NCBI GenBank assembly: GCA_022776215.1
Contig: JALFIR010000035.1
Coordinates: forward strand, 1-17,108
Direction of reading: 5' to 3'
Origin: Colivicinus sp022776215
GTDB lineage: Bacteria > Bacillota_I > Bacilli_A > Erysipelotrichales > Erysipelotrichaceae
DNA length: 17,108 nucleotides
This document shows, in pieces, positions 1-7,052 of this stretch. The notes beneath the pieces are model-generated. The model was given only the letters and a program-made list of their open reading frames with translations, had not been told where the DNA came from and made no database searches. Made by a program: the position numbers and the translations under genes. Position 1 is the stretch's first letter. Every line of letters begins with the position of its first letter.

Positions 1-91
1 CCATCATATAGACTGAAGGATCAGCTTCAATATTTCGTTGAATCTGATAAATAATGGTCAAAAAGGACAAAATAAAAATGTAGGTTTTCAT
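1..91 (-). CDS. Possible 5' end of a minus-strand gene, cut by the window edge
   Basis: Thirty codons are open from an ATG at 91-89 to the window edge. The peptide begins MKTYIFILSFLTIIYQ, a short hydrophobic stretch like a signal anchor, and then turns polar. I do not recognise the family. Two things count against it. There is no well-spaced ribosome binding site, since the only AGGA lies about 14 bases upstream. The start codon also lies in the loop of a hairpin (64-109) that reads well as a terminator of a minus-strand transcript. It may be a real truncated gene or a chance frame. Confidence 0.25.
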   Translation of the reverse strand, partial: MKTYIFILSFLTIIYQIQRNIEADPSVYMM

Positions 92-109
92 ACATAATTA
101 TTTTGTCCT
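60..109 (-). terminator. Terminator-like hairpin on the minus strand
   Basis: A perfect 12-base inverted repeat (AGGACAAAATAA, 64-75 and 98-109) has a 22-base loop and is followed on the minus strand by a short T run. It starts six bases after the stop codon (115-117) of a minus-strand open frame, where an intrinsic terminator would be expected. The stem is AT-rich and the loop long, so it would be a weak terminator. It could instead be an operator-like inverted repeat. Confidence 0.4.
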
Positions 110-114
110 AAAAA

Positions 115-420
115 CTACATTATTATATTGACTTTTCCATCCGAAAATTGTTTAATTAAATTTAACGAGCACATTTTATCACAATTTCTTTCATTAAGGC
201 ACCCTTTGGTCGCCTTCACAAATACGTCACCAAAATGTTTCTTCACCAAACGTGCTTCCTACTTTACATAATAAAGAAGAAGGAGTTGATATACCGCAGA
301 GCACGTAAAGATGAGTAGGCGATTTAGTTGTCTAACTGAATATCCAGAATAATTATAAGTAGCCGTCATCTATTCAAGCACAAATAAGGAGGACTTAGAG
401 CCTGGACGCTTAGCATTTAT
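115..420 (-). pseudogene. Possible decayed minus-strand gene remnant, family unknown
   Basis: One minus-strand frame from about 420 down to the TAG at 115-117 reads as protein-like sequence broken by two in-frame stops, one of them just before 258. The last 47 codons are open and include the stretch KKHFGDVFVKATKG. The frame is followed directly by a terminator-like hairpin. I cannot assign a family. The open runs are only moderately longer than chance in AT-rich DNA, so the call rests mainly on the stop codon plus hairpin arrangement. Confidence 0.25.
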
Positions 421-619
421 TTAATCAATTTGACTAAAATATAGCTAGGTGACAGTCAGTGTATTTTCTTCCTTATAATTTGAGAGATACTGTTTTTACA
501 AGTTAAAGATTTCAACTATTTTTTTGTTTTAAATCTATTATTTTGTTTTTAATGCTTACTTATGGCAATATAAACCAAACAATTCACCCTTTAATTAATT
601 GCCAATACTTATATATTGT
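421..619. other. AT-rich stretch without a recognisable gene
   Basis: I see no reading frame with a ribosome binding site, no RNA-gene signature and no clear repeat here. It is dominated by A/T runs and separates the minus-strand remnant from a possible plus-strand promoter near 620. Confidence 0.5.
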
Positions 620-628
620 TGATATACT
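620..628 (+). promoter_or_regulatory. Possible extended -10 promoter element
   Basis: TGATATACT matches the extended -10 form TGnTATAnT. I see no good -35 hexamer 17 bases upstream, which extended -10 promoters can tolerate. Transcription would start near 635 and meet the terminator at 860-892. In AT-rich DNA such matches also occur by chance. Confidence 0.25.
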
Positions 629-634
629 TTGATT

Positions 635-892
635 GAAAATTGACGAGATATTTAGTTGATTTTTTGTCGATCCAAGAGACGTTAAACTTCTTGGCGCTGA
701 AAAGGAAGAGACATTGAACTCCGAAGTAAGATAAGGATAACGATAGGTATCTCTATTCCATCGTTTATTAGAACTGATGATATTTTGGTGAATATATCAT
801 TTGTTGTTTATCTTGTTACAAACCCTTATTGAATAATATCCTTATAAATAAAAACTATTTACATGCACCAAATATGGTACATGTATTTTTTT
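635..892 (+). ncRNA. Candidate short non-coding transcript or terminated leader
   Basis: The segment runs from a possible extended -10 element to an intrinsic terminator and contains no frame with a good start site. A stretch near 670-745 reads as peptide (containing VDPRDVKLLGAEKEETLNSE) between two stops and could be a gene fossil. I do not recognise a known riboswitch, T-box or housekeeping RNA. It could be a small RNA, a leader of the gene at 920, or the decayed end of an older gene that kept its terminator. Confidence 0.2.
860..892 (+). terminator. Intrinsic terminator upstream of the repeat-protein gene
   Basis: TACATGCACCA (860-870) pairs with TGGTACATGTA (875-885) with one mismatch around an AATA loop, and seven T residues follow directly. 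This is the standard layout of a Rho-independent terminator reading left to right. It lies only 28 bases before the start codon at 920. It therefore either ends an upstream transcript or acts as an attenuator for the next gene. Confidence 0.6.
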
Positions 893-919
893 AATATGTA
901 GTTGTAGGAGGAAAAGATT

Positions 920-1147
920 ATGTCTGATGAGGAAATTTTGATTAAATACTTTGGTGGAAAGCCACAATGGAATGGTAAAAAACTATACAAAATTGGCGAA
1001 TTAAGAGTCGAATATTATGGAACCAAATTGTATAAAGTTGGAGGCGGAAAAATTGAATATTACAATAATAAGTTATACAAAATAAATGGTGAGAAAGTTA
1101 CCTGGTATGGTGACAAAGTATATAAAATAGGTGATAGAAGATTTTAA
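920..1147 (+). CDS. Small lysine/tyrosine-rich tandem-repeat protein
   Basis: This 75-residue protein has a strong ribosome binding site (AGGAGG, 906-911, 8 bases before ATG). After a lead of about 20 residues, the rest is a 15-residue repeat with the core K-L-Y-K-I-G followed by a K-V/I-E-Y-Y type segment. Copies start near residues 21, 36 and 51, and a shorter one near 66. The alternating hydrophobic and polar pattern suggests stacked beta hairpins; that is inference. No signal peptide, membrane segment or catalytic motif is visible. The many lysines and aromatics would suit nucleic-acid or polymer binding, but the function is unknown. The neighbours are a WYL regulator and a DnaB-like ATPase on the same strand. 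Confidence 0.7.
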   Translation: MSDEEILIKYFGGKPQWNGKKLYKIGELRVEYYGTKLYKVGGGKIEYYNNKLYKINGEKVTWYGDKVYKIGDRRF

Positions 1148-1183
1148 TATTATTAGCAAATTATTTATAAATGACTTTACTTG

Positions 1184-1189
1184 TATAAT
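1184..1189 (+). promoter_or_regulatory. Probable -10 box for the WYL gene
   Basis: A perfect TATAAT lies 28 bases before the ATG at 1218. The -35 position is poor (TTATTT-like). The WYL gene's ribosome binding site is also modest: AAGGAAG at 1198-1204 is rather far from the ATG. The element suggests the WYL and ATPase genes can be transcribed apart from the repeat protein. Confidence 0.4.
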
Positions 1190-1217
1190 ATGTGTATAAG
1201 GAAGTTAAGTTAATATT

Positions 1218-2197
1218 ATGAATAATTTTGAACCAAAGAAGCTAGCTCTAATTCGTATATTAGATATATTGAAGTTCTGTAGTGATGTTGATCATCCGCT
1301 TACTCAAGAAGAGATTATTGATTATCTTGAATCAAATTATGGGATAGTTATTGAAAGAAAAGCTGTCGGCAGAAATATATCCTTATTAAAGGAAGCTGGA
1401 ATTGAAATAGAATCAGATAAAAGAGGTACTTATTTTAATGGCCAATTGCTTAGTGATTCAGAGTTACATTTGATCATAGATTCAATACTCGCTAGTAAAC
1501 ATATATCACAAGAACAGTCAAAGAGTTTAATAGATAGAGTGGCTTCTTTATCTAATAAATATTTTAATAAGCACATTAAAAATACTTATTCATTGAATCA
1601 AAGGGGAAGGTTCACAACGAACTATTATTTCATAATATTGAAGTTATTGATGAAGCAATTGAAAAACAAAAGAAAATTAAATATACATACAATAAATATG
1701 CTTTAGATAAAAAGCTTCATAAGTCAGCGGATCATGTTGTGAGTCCTTACCAAATGTTATTGCATAATCAAAGATATTATTTAATGTGTCATGATGAAAA
1801 ATGGAAACATATCGCATATCACAGAGTTGATAAGATAACCAATATTGAAATTACTGATGAATCATTGAATGATATAAGAATGATTAGTGGTTATGAAAAT
1901 GGAATTAATTATAAGGAAATTGCTACTCAAATGCCTTATTTTTATTCTACTGAAAAACCTGAAATAATAGAATTTTATTGTGATGAAGGAATTGTAGATC
2001 AAATTGTTGATTGGTTTGGAGATGATGTACTTTTTGAAGAAGCGAACAATAAGATTAAAGTAACAATCAAGGCTAATCAATCATCTATTATTTATTGGAT
2101 CTTACAATATATTCAATATATTGAAGTAATTGGCCCTAAAAAGGTTAAAGACAAGATATTAGAAATATTAGAAACTAGCTATCAAAGAAATAAATAA
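1218..2197 (+). pseudogene. WYL-domain transcriptional regulator, broken by a -1 frameshift
   Basis: The first frame (1218-1706) encodes an N-terminal winged helix-turn-helix (about residues 10-75, with TQEEIIDYLESNYG) and the start of the linker. The WYL domain and C-terminal extension follow in another frame, open from about 1577 to 2197, with YYLMCHDEKWKHIAYHRVDKI matching the WYL core. Restoring one base in the G run at 1603-1606 joins them as NQRG-KVHNELLFHNIE, giving about 326 residues, normal for the family. WYL regulators bind DNA and sense ligands through the WYL domain, and several control phage-defence loci. No -1 slippery heptamer is seen in the right phase, so a mutation or a sequencing error is likelier than programmed frameshifting. 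As written, only the DNA-binding half would be made, unless the second frame starts independently. Confidence 0.75.
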
Positions 2198-2248
2198 TTG
2201 AATACATTAATATCTGTGAATGCTATCAAATTATATGAAGGGTTAAAG

Positions 2249-3496
2249 ATGTCAAAATATACAGAATTGGTTGCTGGTAAAAACAGATTTTTCGATTGCT
2301 TAATAGATAAATATAACGAAGACCCAAAAGAAGGAAAGAAAGAGTTTATATTAAAATATTTGGATAAGTGTTCTTTATTTGAAGATTTTATGGAATTTGG
2401 AATTGGAGAAAACGATACTTCTTATTATAGTTTTCATACATATGTACGCAATACAAATTCTAGGTCTATCAGTGAATTGTCTATAGATAGAATGCTTCAA
2501 GGTAAAAAAGATGAAGACATTATTGTAAGAATAACTAACAATAACAATAAAACTTTTACTTTCTCTAATAAGGAATATTATCAGCAACGTGGATCAACTC
2601 AGCTTAACTATAACGAGCCGTGGATCAATAAAGATACTGATGAAGACATATACTATGATCTTCCAAAATGTATTAAGAGAAATTTATCTACAAATACCAA
2701 AAGGAATTATCGAGTAAATGAATCTTTTCAAGATTTTAATCCTTATTATCTTAATCTTGATATAAAACCAGGAGATCTGACTGTTCTTGCTGGAAGACCA
2801 TGTATGGGTAAGACGACATTGGCAATAAATCTCACTTTAAATGAAATTAAAAATGGTGGCAAGGTTTTATATCTATCTTTAAATGATACAGTATTGGAAA
2901 TTAGTAAAAAGATGTTAGGTATTAAAGCTGGTGTATCGTATAGAAACATAATTGACAGAGAGTTTTCGGATGAACAATATAAAAGAATCGTTGATAATAT
3001 CGATGATTTAAAAGGCATTTATTTTGTTGAATGCAATTATTACAATATCAATCAAATAAAACGAACAATTAATAATAGCGTTATTCAACCAGCATTAATC
3101 GTTATAGATGATTTTGAATATATTCATTATGAAGAAAATTATCCAAAGTCCAGTGAAGAATTTGAGTACATCGCAAAAGAATTAAAAAACATGGCCGAAA
3201 TTAGTAAAACTAAAGCTCTTATAACAGAAAAGGTGGCAAGAAGTGTTGAGTATAGAGAAAATAAAAGACCATTATATTTAAGTGATTTAGTGGTGCCTGA
3301 ACTTGGAAAGATTGCAAGTAAAGTTTATTCAATCTATAGAAAAAACTATTATAGATATGAAAAAGGATACATCGAAAGTTGTAATGATGATATTAATGGA
3401 GGCTCAGCGAATGATGAAATAGAACTCATTGATATCAAAGATAAGAAAACTATAAAGTGCAATTGTGATTCAGATAATATTATCGAAAGAATTTAG
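2249..3496 (+). CDS. DnaB-like RecA-fold ATPase with unknown N-terminal domain
   Basis: The protein has 415 residues from the ATG at 2249, which has GAAGGG six bases upstream. A TTG at 2198 in the same frame is a weaker alternative. Residues 1-165 match nothing I recognise and are not the usual DnaB primase-binding domain. The C-terminal half follows DnaB helicases: Walker A AGRPCMGKTT (about 181-190), SLND (210-213) where DnaB has SLEM, VIDDFEYI (285-292) for VIDYLQL, and VARSVEYRENKRPLYLSDL (about 329-347) for the SQLSRAVEQR-KRP-LSDL region. It ends with IYRKNYY as in DnaB. The glutamate of SLEM, catalytic in this helicase family, is replaced by asparagine, so hydrolysis may be reduced or rewired. 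It follows the WYL gene by about 50 bases and is probably co-transcribed with it. It could be a phage or plasmid helicase relative or a regulatory ATPase. Confidence 0.7.
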   Translation: MSKYTELVAGKNRFFDCLIDKYNEDPKEGKKEFILKYLDKCSLFEDFMEFGIGENDTSYYSFHTYVRNTNSRSISELSIDRMLQGKKDEDIIVRITNNNNKTFTFSNKEYYQQRGSTQLNYNEPWINKDTDEDIYYDLPKCIKRNLSTNTKRNYRVNESFQDFNPYYLNLDIKPGDLTVLAGRPCMGKTTLAINLTLNEIKNGGKVLYLSLNDTVLEISKKMLGIKAGVSYRNIIDREFSDEQYKRIVDNIDDLKGIYFVECNYYNINQIKRTINNSVIQPALIVIDDFEYIHYEENYPKSSEEFEYIAKELKNMAEISKTKALITEKVARSVEYRENKRPLYLSDLVVPELGKIASKVYSIYRKNYYRYEKGYIESCNDDINGGSANDEIELIDIKDKKTIKCNCDSDNIIERI

Positions 3497-3607
3497 TTAA
3501 AGCATAAACAATGTTAGTTTATCTTATGTTGGTATTTTGAGTATCTTAAAAAGCTGTTTCGATCGATTGACGCCTGTTTTTTCATAAGTAATCTTCATCT
3601 TTAAAAT

Positions 3608-4134
3608 TTAAATATTATTCTTTTTATTGTTTGATGTAGCACGATATGCATTATTCTCTACATATGCCATCATACGATTATACAGTACTACATAGAAAAG
3701 TATGGCAAGGATACTACCTATTGCACCTAAAAGTGCATAAGAGTTGTTCAGTGCTACCCATAACATAATACCAATCCATACAACAATGCATAGGACGATA
3801 GTTGCGATATGTTCACGCAACCACTTCTTTTTGAAAATGCTATCTTTTCTTTTAAAGTAAAGGCACTGTTGTTTAGTGCCATAACAAGATTGTTGTCGGC
3901 AGCTTTCTTGAAGTCTTCTTCAAAAAAACGTTCTCCACTTATAAGTTCATTGATACTTACATCAAACTCCTTTGATAGAAGTGATAACATTTCAATATCT
4001 GTCATATAATTGTCATTCTCCCAACGAGAAATGGTCTTGTTTGTTACACCAAGCTTTTCTCCAAGATGCTCTTGCGTCAATTCTTTTTCTTTCCGTAGAG
4101 TAGCGATAAACTTTCCTGTCTTTATTTGATCCAT
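3608..4134 (-). pseudogene. HTH-XRE regulator with C-terminal membrane segments, frameshifted
   Basis: Reading from the ATG at 4134 (AGAGG eight bases upstream), residues 1-65 are a Cro/C1-type helix-turn-helix with LTQEHLGEKLGVTNKTISRWEN. A conserved linker follows (EFDVSINELISGER). The frame then runs out as KRSGCVNISQL. The expected continuation, KKKWLREHIATIVLCIVVW with two hydrophobic segments, is in the adjacent frame ending at 3608. One extra T in the minus-strand T4 run (plus-strand 3834-3837) would restore AFFKKKW and a protein of about 175 residues. This architecture, a DNA-binding head on a membrane anchor, is common in Firmicutes. The gene is convergent with the DnaB-like gene. 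As written, the product is soluble and lacks its anchor. Confidence 0.7.
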
Positions 4135-4213
4135 TTTTATAACCTCTAAAGAAAGTATAACGCGTTTTTCAAATAAGAATCTTCCCCACAAACAGCGAAA
4201 AGTGTTTTTTGTA

Positions 4214-4249
4214 CAAAAAAAAGACTGCTCATAATGAATGAACAGCCTT
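4214..4249 (-). terminator. Intrinsic terminator of adhE
   Basis: On the minus strand, AGGCTGTTCA (4248-4239) pairs with TGAGCAGTCT (4231-4222), ten pairs including two G-U, around a 7-base loop. It is followed by eight T residues. It starts ten bases after the adhE stop codon, so it is confidently the end of the adhE transcript and isolates adhE from the HTH gene downstream. Confidence 0.85.
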
Positions 4250-4257
4250 TAGATTAA

Positions 4258-6930
4258 TTATTTCTTAGAAGCTTTAGGAGCTTTCTTAGCTTCAGCTTCA
4301 GCCTTCTTTAAATCATCTTGAGTCTTATAAGAACCCTTGTATGATTCAGCTAAGATAGTTTGGATATCCTTAATCATAGGAACTCTTGGGTTAGCTGGAG
4401 AACATTGGTCTTCATATGCTAAGTAAGAGATCTTTTCCATGTTTTCATTCCATACTTCTTCACCACAATCAGTTTGAGCCTTGAATGACATATCGATACC
4501 AAGTTCAACTGCTAGCTTGTAACATGCATCAGCATAAGCGATAACGCCTTCTTCAACAGTATCAAACTTTAGACCGATTGCTCTTGCAAGTTCTGCATAC
4601 TTTTCATCAGCCTTGTAGTAGTTGTACTTAGGCCATACACCAGGCTTTGTAGGACGAGTACCATTATATCTGATTACATATGGAAGTAGGATTGCGTTAG
4701 CTCTTCCGTGAGGTACATGGTATTCACCACCAATCTTATGAGCGATAGAGTGGTTTAGACCTAAGAATGAGTTAGCGAATGCCATACCTGCAAGACAGCT
4801 TGCGTTGTGCATCTTTTCTCTAGCTTCTGGATCTTGCTTACCATTTCTATATGCTCTTGGTAAGTATTCGAATACAATTTTGATAGCTTGTAAACATAAA
4901 CCATCAGTGAAGTCGTTAGCTAATGTACTTACATATGCTTCAGTAGCATGTGTTAATACGTCCATACCTGTATCAGCAGTAACCTTAGCAGGTAGAGACA
5001 TTGTTAGTGATGGGTCAACAATCGCAACTGTAGGTGTTAAAGAGTAGTCAGTTAATGGATACTTCTTATGTTCAACCTTATCAGTGATAACAGCGAATGG
5101 TGTTACTTCTGAACCAGTACCTGATGTTGTTGGGATACATACTAACTTAGACTTTCTACCAAGTTCAGGATACTTGAAGGCACGCTTTCTAATATCCATG
5201 AATTTTTGTTTAAGGTCATTGAAGTCTACATCTGGTTGTTCATAGAATAACCACATACCCTTTGCAGCATCCATACAGCTACCACCACCTAGAGCGATGA
5301 TTGTGTCTGGTCTAAATGCATCCATTAAAGATAGACCCTTCTTAACTGTTTGGATAGATGGATCTGGTTCAACGTCACAGAATAATTGAATTTGGACGTT
5401 GTTTCTTCTCTTTTCTAATTGTTTAGTAATCTTTGATAGATAGCCTAAGTCAACCATTGATCTATCTGTAACGATGAATACTCTATCAACATCACGCATG
5501 TCTTTTAGATATTCAATAGAATTTCTTTCAAAGTAAATCTTTGAAGGTACCTTGAACCATTGCATATTATTTCTTCTCCTTGCGACTTTCTTGATATTTA
5601 ATAGATTGATTGAACTTACGTTACCACTTACTGAGTTATGTCCATAAGAACCACAACCTAGAGTAAGAGATGGGATCATACTATTATAAATGTTACCAAT
5701 ACCACCAAGTGAAGATGGAGAGTTTACACAGATTCTACATGCTTCTAGTCTTTCACCATACTTAACAGCTAAGTCATCATTCATTGTATGAATTACAGCT
5801 GTATGACCAAGACCATTGAATTCAACCATAGCTTCAGCCTTATTGAAACCATCCTCGATTGATTCAGCCTTTAACATAGCTAATACTGGTGATAACTTTT
5901 CACGAGTTAGAGGTTCGTTTGGTCCTACTTCTTTACATTCACAAATTAGGATTGAAGTGTCTTCTGGAACTTCAAATCCAGCTCTTTTTGCGATAGAAGC
6001 AGCTGACTTACCTACTACCCATGGATCTAATTTAGCGTTATTAACTTCTTTTGAGTAGCCCTTAACACCAAATAGAGATAATTCTAATAATTCTTTTTCT
6101 TTTGCGCTACAGAAGTGAACACGATAGTTGTTGAACATTGCCTTAGCGTCATCATAAATTTCTTTATCAACGATTACAGCTTGTTCAGAAGCACAAATCA
6201 TACCGTTATCGAATGTCTTTGACATTACAACGTCGTTGATTGCTTGTCTTAAGTTAGCTGTTGTTTCAATGTATGCTGGAACGTTACCGGCACCAACACC
6301 TAATGCTGGTTTACCACAAGAGTAAGCAGCTCTAACCATTGCGTTACCACCTGTTGCTAGGATTGTAGCTACATCTGGGTGGTTCATAAGAGCACCTGTT
6401 GCTTCCATGCTTGGGTGTTCAATCCATTGGATACAGTTTTCTGGAGCACCAGCCTTAACTGCAGCTTCGTATACTACCTTAGCAGCAGCAACTGAACATT
6501 TTTGAGCATTTGGGTGGAAACCAAATACGATTGGGTTTCTTGTCTTTAAACAGATTAATGACTTGAAGATTGCAGTACTTGTTGGGTTTGTAACTGGTGT
6601 AACACCACATACAACACCCACAGGGCTTGCGATATATGACATACCTTCTACTTCATCTTCTTTGATTACACCAACAGTCTTTTGGTGACGCATATTGTTT
6701 ACGATATATTCACATGCGAATAGGTTCTTTGTAGCCTTATCTTCAAATACACCTCTTCCTGTTTCTTCAATCGCTAATTTTGCTAGATTACCGTGTTGGT
6801 CTAGTGCTGCAACACTTGCTTTGGCAACGATATAGTCGATTTTTTCTTGGTCTAAAGCTTCGAAGTCAACTAGTGCTTTTTTGGCTTTTTCAACCAATGA
6901 ATTAATTTCTTGTTGAACGTTGTTTTCCAT
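4258..6930 (-). CDS. adhE: Bifunctional acetaldehyde-CoA/alcohol dehydrogenase
   Basis: AdhE reduces acetyl-CoA to acetaldehyde and then ethanol in the cytoplasm, oxidising two NADH, and assembles into long spirosomes. At 890 residues it is full length for the family. Residues 1 to about 440 are the aldehyde dehydrogenase half, with the catalytic cysteine C246 in DNGMICASEQ. The linker holds YGHNSVSGNVSSINLLN (429-445). The C-terminal iron-dependent alcohol dehydrogenase half has GGGSCMDAAKG (548-558) and TTSGTGSEVTP (601-611). By family alignment its metal ligands are D657, H661, H727 and H741. The tail is alanine/lysine-rich, as in other AdhE proteins. AGGT lies six bases before the ATG. 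The gene stands alone, divergent from the YitT-type gene, with a promoter carrying Rex and cre-like sites. Confidence 0.97.
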   Translation of the reverse strand: MENNVQQEINSLVEKAKKALVDFEALDQEKIDYIVAKASVAALDQHGNLAKLAIEETGRGVFEDKATKNLFACEYIVNNMRHQKTVGVIKEDEVEGMSYIASPVGVVCGVTPVTNPTSTAIFKSLICLKTRNPIVFGFHPNAQKCSVAAAKVVYEAAVKAGAPENCIQWIEHPSMEATGALMNHPDVATILATGGNAMVRAAYSCGKPALGVGAGNVPAYIETTANLRQAINDVVMSKTFDNGMICASEQAVIVDKEIYDDAKAMFNNYRVHFCSAKEKELLELSLFGVKGYSKEVNNAKLDPWVVGKSAASIAKRAGFEVPEDTSILICECKEVGPNEPLTREKLSPVLAMLKAESIEDGFNKAEAMVEFNGLGHTAVIHTMNDDLAVKYGERLEACRICVNSPSSLGGIGNIYNSMIPSLTLGCGSYGHNSVSGNVSSINLLNIKKVARRRNNMQWFKVPSKIYFERNSIEYLKDMRDVDRVFIVTDRSMVDLGYLSKITKQLEKRRNNVQIQLFCDVEPDPSIQTVKKGLSLMDAFRPDTIIALGGGSCMDAAKGMWLFYEQPDVDFNDLKQKFMDIRKRAFKYPELGRKSKLVCIPTTSGTGSEVTPFAVITDKVEHKKYPLTDYSLTPTVAIVDPSLTMSLPAKVTADTGMDVLTHATEAYVSTLANDFTDGLCLQAIKIVFEYLPRAYRNGKQDPEAREKMHNASCLAGMAFANSFLGLNHSIAHKIGGEYHVPHGRANAILLPYVIRYNGTRPTKPGVWPKYNYYKADEKYAELARAIGLKFDTVEEGVIAYADACYKLAVELGIDMSFKAQTDCGEEVWNENMEKISYLAYEDQCSPANPRVPMIKDIQTILAESYKGSYKTQDDLKKAEAEAKKAPKASKK

Positions 6931-6943
6931 TTTTTTACCTCGC

Positions 6944-6961
6944 TTGAGACAATTTTCACAA
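6944..6961 (-). promoter_or_regulatory. Rex operator 1, overlapping the adhE -10 region
   Basis: On the minus strand TTGTGAAAATTGTCTCAA matches the Rex consensus TTGTGAA-N4-TTCACAA with a perfect left half and five of seven bases in the right half. It covers the proposed -10 box and transcription start of adhE, a classic repressor position. Rex releases DNA when NADH is high. The call is inference from the match and from the well-known control of adhE by Rex. Confidence 0.5.
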
Positions 6962-6980
6962 AAATGACTTTTAATGTCAA
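6952..6980 (-). promoter_or_regulatory. adhE promoter
   Basis: A perfect -35 TTGACA (6980-6975) is followed after 17 bases by GAAAAT (6957-6952), four of six to the -10 consensus. The start would be near 6945, leaving a short leader that carries AGGT before the ATG at 6930. The -10 lies inside Rex operator 1. Confidence 0.6.
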
Positions 6981-6986
6981 TATTAA

Positions 6987-7004
6987 ATGTTAACTTTTTA
7001 ACAA
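6987..7004 (-). promoter_or_regulatory. Rex operator 2, clostridial type
   Basis: TGTTAA-CTTT-TTAACA (6988-7003) is a perfect inverted repeat. The 18-base site matches the clostridial Rex consensus TTGTTAA-N4-TTAACAA at every defined position but the first. It lies just upstream of the adhE -35 box, with its centre 43 bp from operator 1, about four helical turns. Confidence 0.6.
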
Positions 7005-7017
7005 GTAAGCGTTTACA
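7004..7017. promoter_or_regulatory. cre-like box (CcpA site candidate)
   Basis: AGTAAGCGTTTACA agrees with the catabolite-responsive element consensus TGWAANCGNTNWCA at all defined positions except the first. It abuts Rex operator 2 between the divergent adhE and YitT-type genes, so CcpA could act on either. No experimental support is available from sequence alone. Confidence 0.4.
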
Positions 7018-7037
7018 TTTTTTTGGGGCTATATAAA

Positions 7038-7046
7038 TGATAGAAT
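7038..7046 (+). promoter_or_regulatory. Possible extended -10 of the YitT-type gene
   Basis: TGATAGAAT fits the extended -10 form TGnTAnAAT. The start would be at or next to the GTG at 7053. The -35 position is only a T run. TATAAA at 7032-7037, with TTTACA upstream at a too-short 14-base spacing, is an alternative. Confidence 0.3.
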
Positions 7047-7052
7047 AACGAG

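Noticed and set aside
280..480. Housekeeping RNA (tmRNA, RNase P, SRP or 6S) in the gene-free left end
   Set aside because: None of the conserved core sequences of these RNAs was recognised.
1595..1615. Programmed -1 ribosomal frameshift in the WYL gene
   Set aside because: No X-XXY-YYZ slippery heptamer is present in the right phase around the G run, and the family is not known for frameshifting.
1739..2197. Separate gene for a stand-alone WYL domain
   Set aside because: The frame is open well upstream of its ATG, and joining it to the preceding frame gives a standard WYL regulator. A split gene explains it better.
3497..3607. Bidirectional terminator between the convergent DnaB-like and HTH genes
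   Set aside because: Only a 6-bp AT stem (ATAAAC/GTTTAT) is visible, with no T run in either direction.
4805..6058. Plus-strand open frames inside adhE
   Set aside because: They are antisense shadows of a full-length, motif-complete adhE and have no ribosome binding sites.
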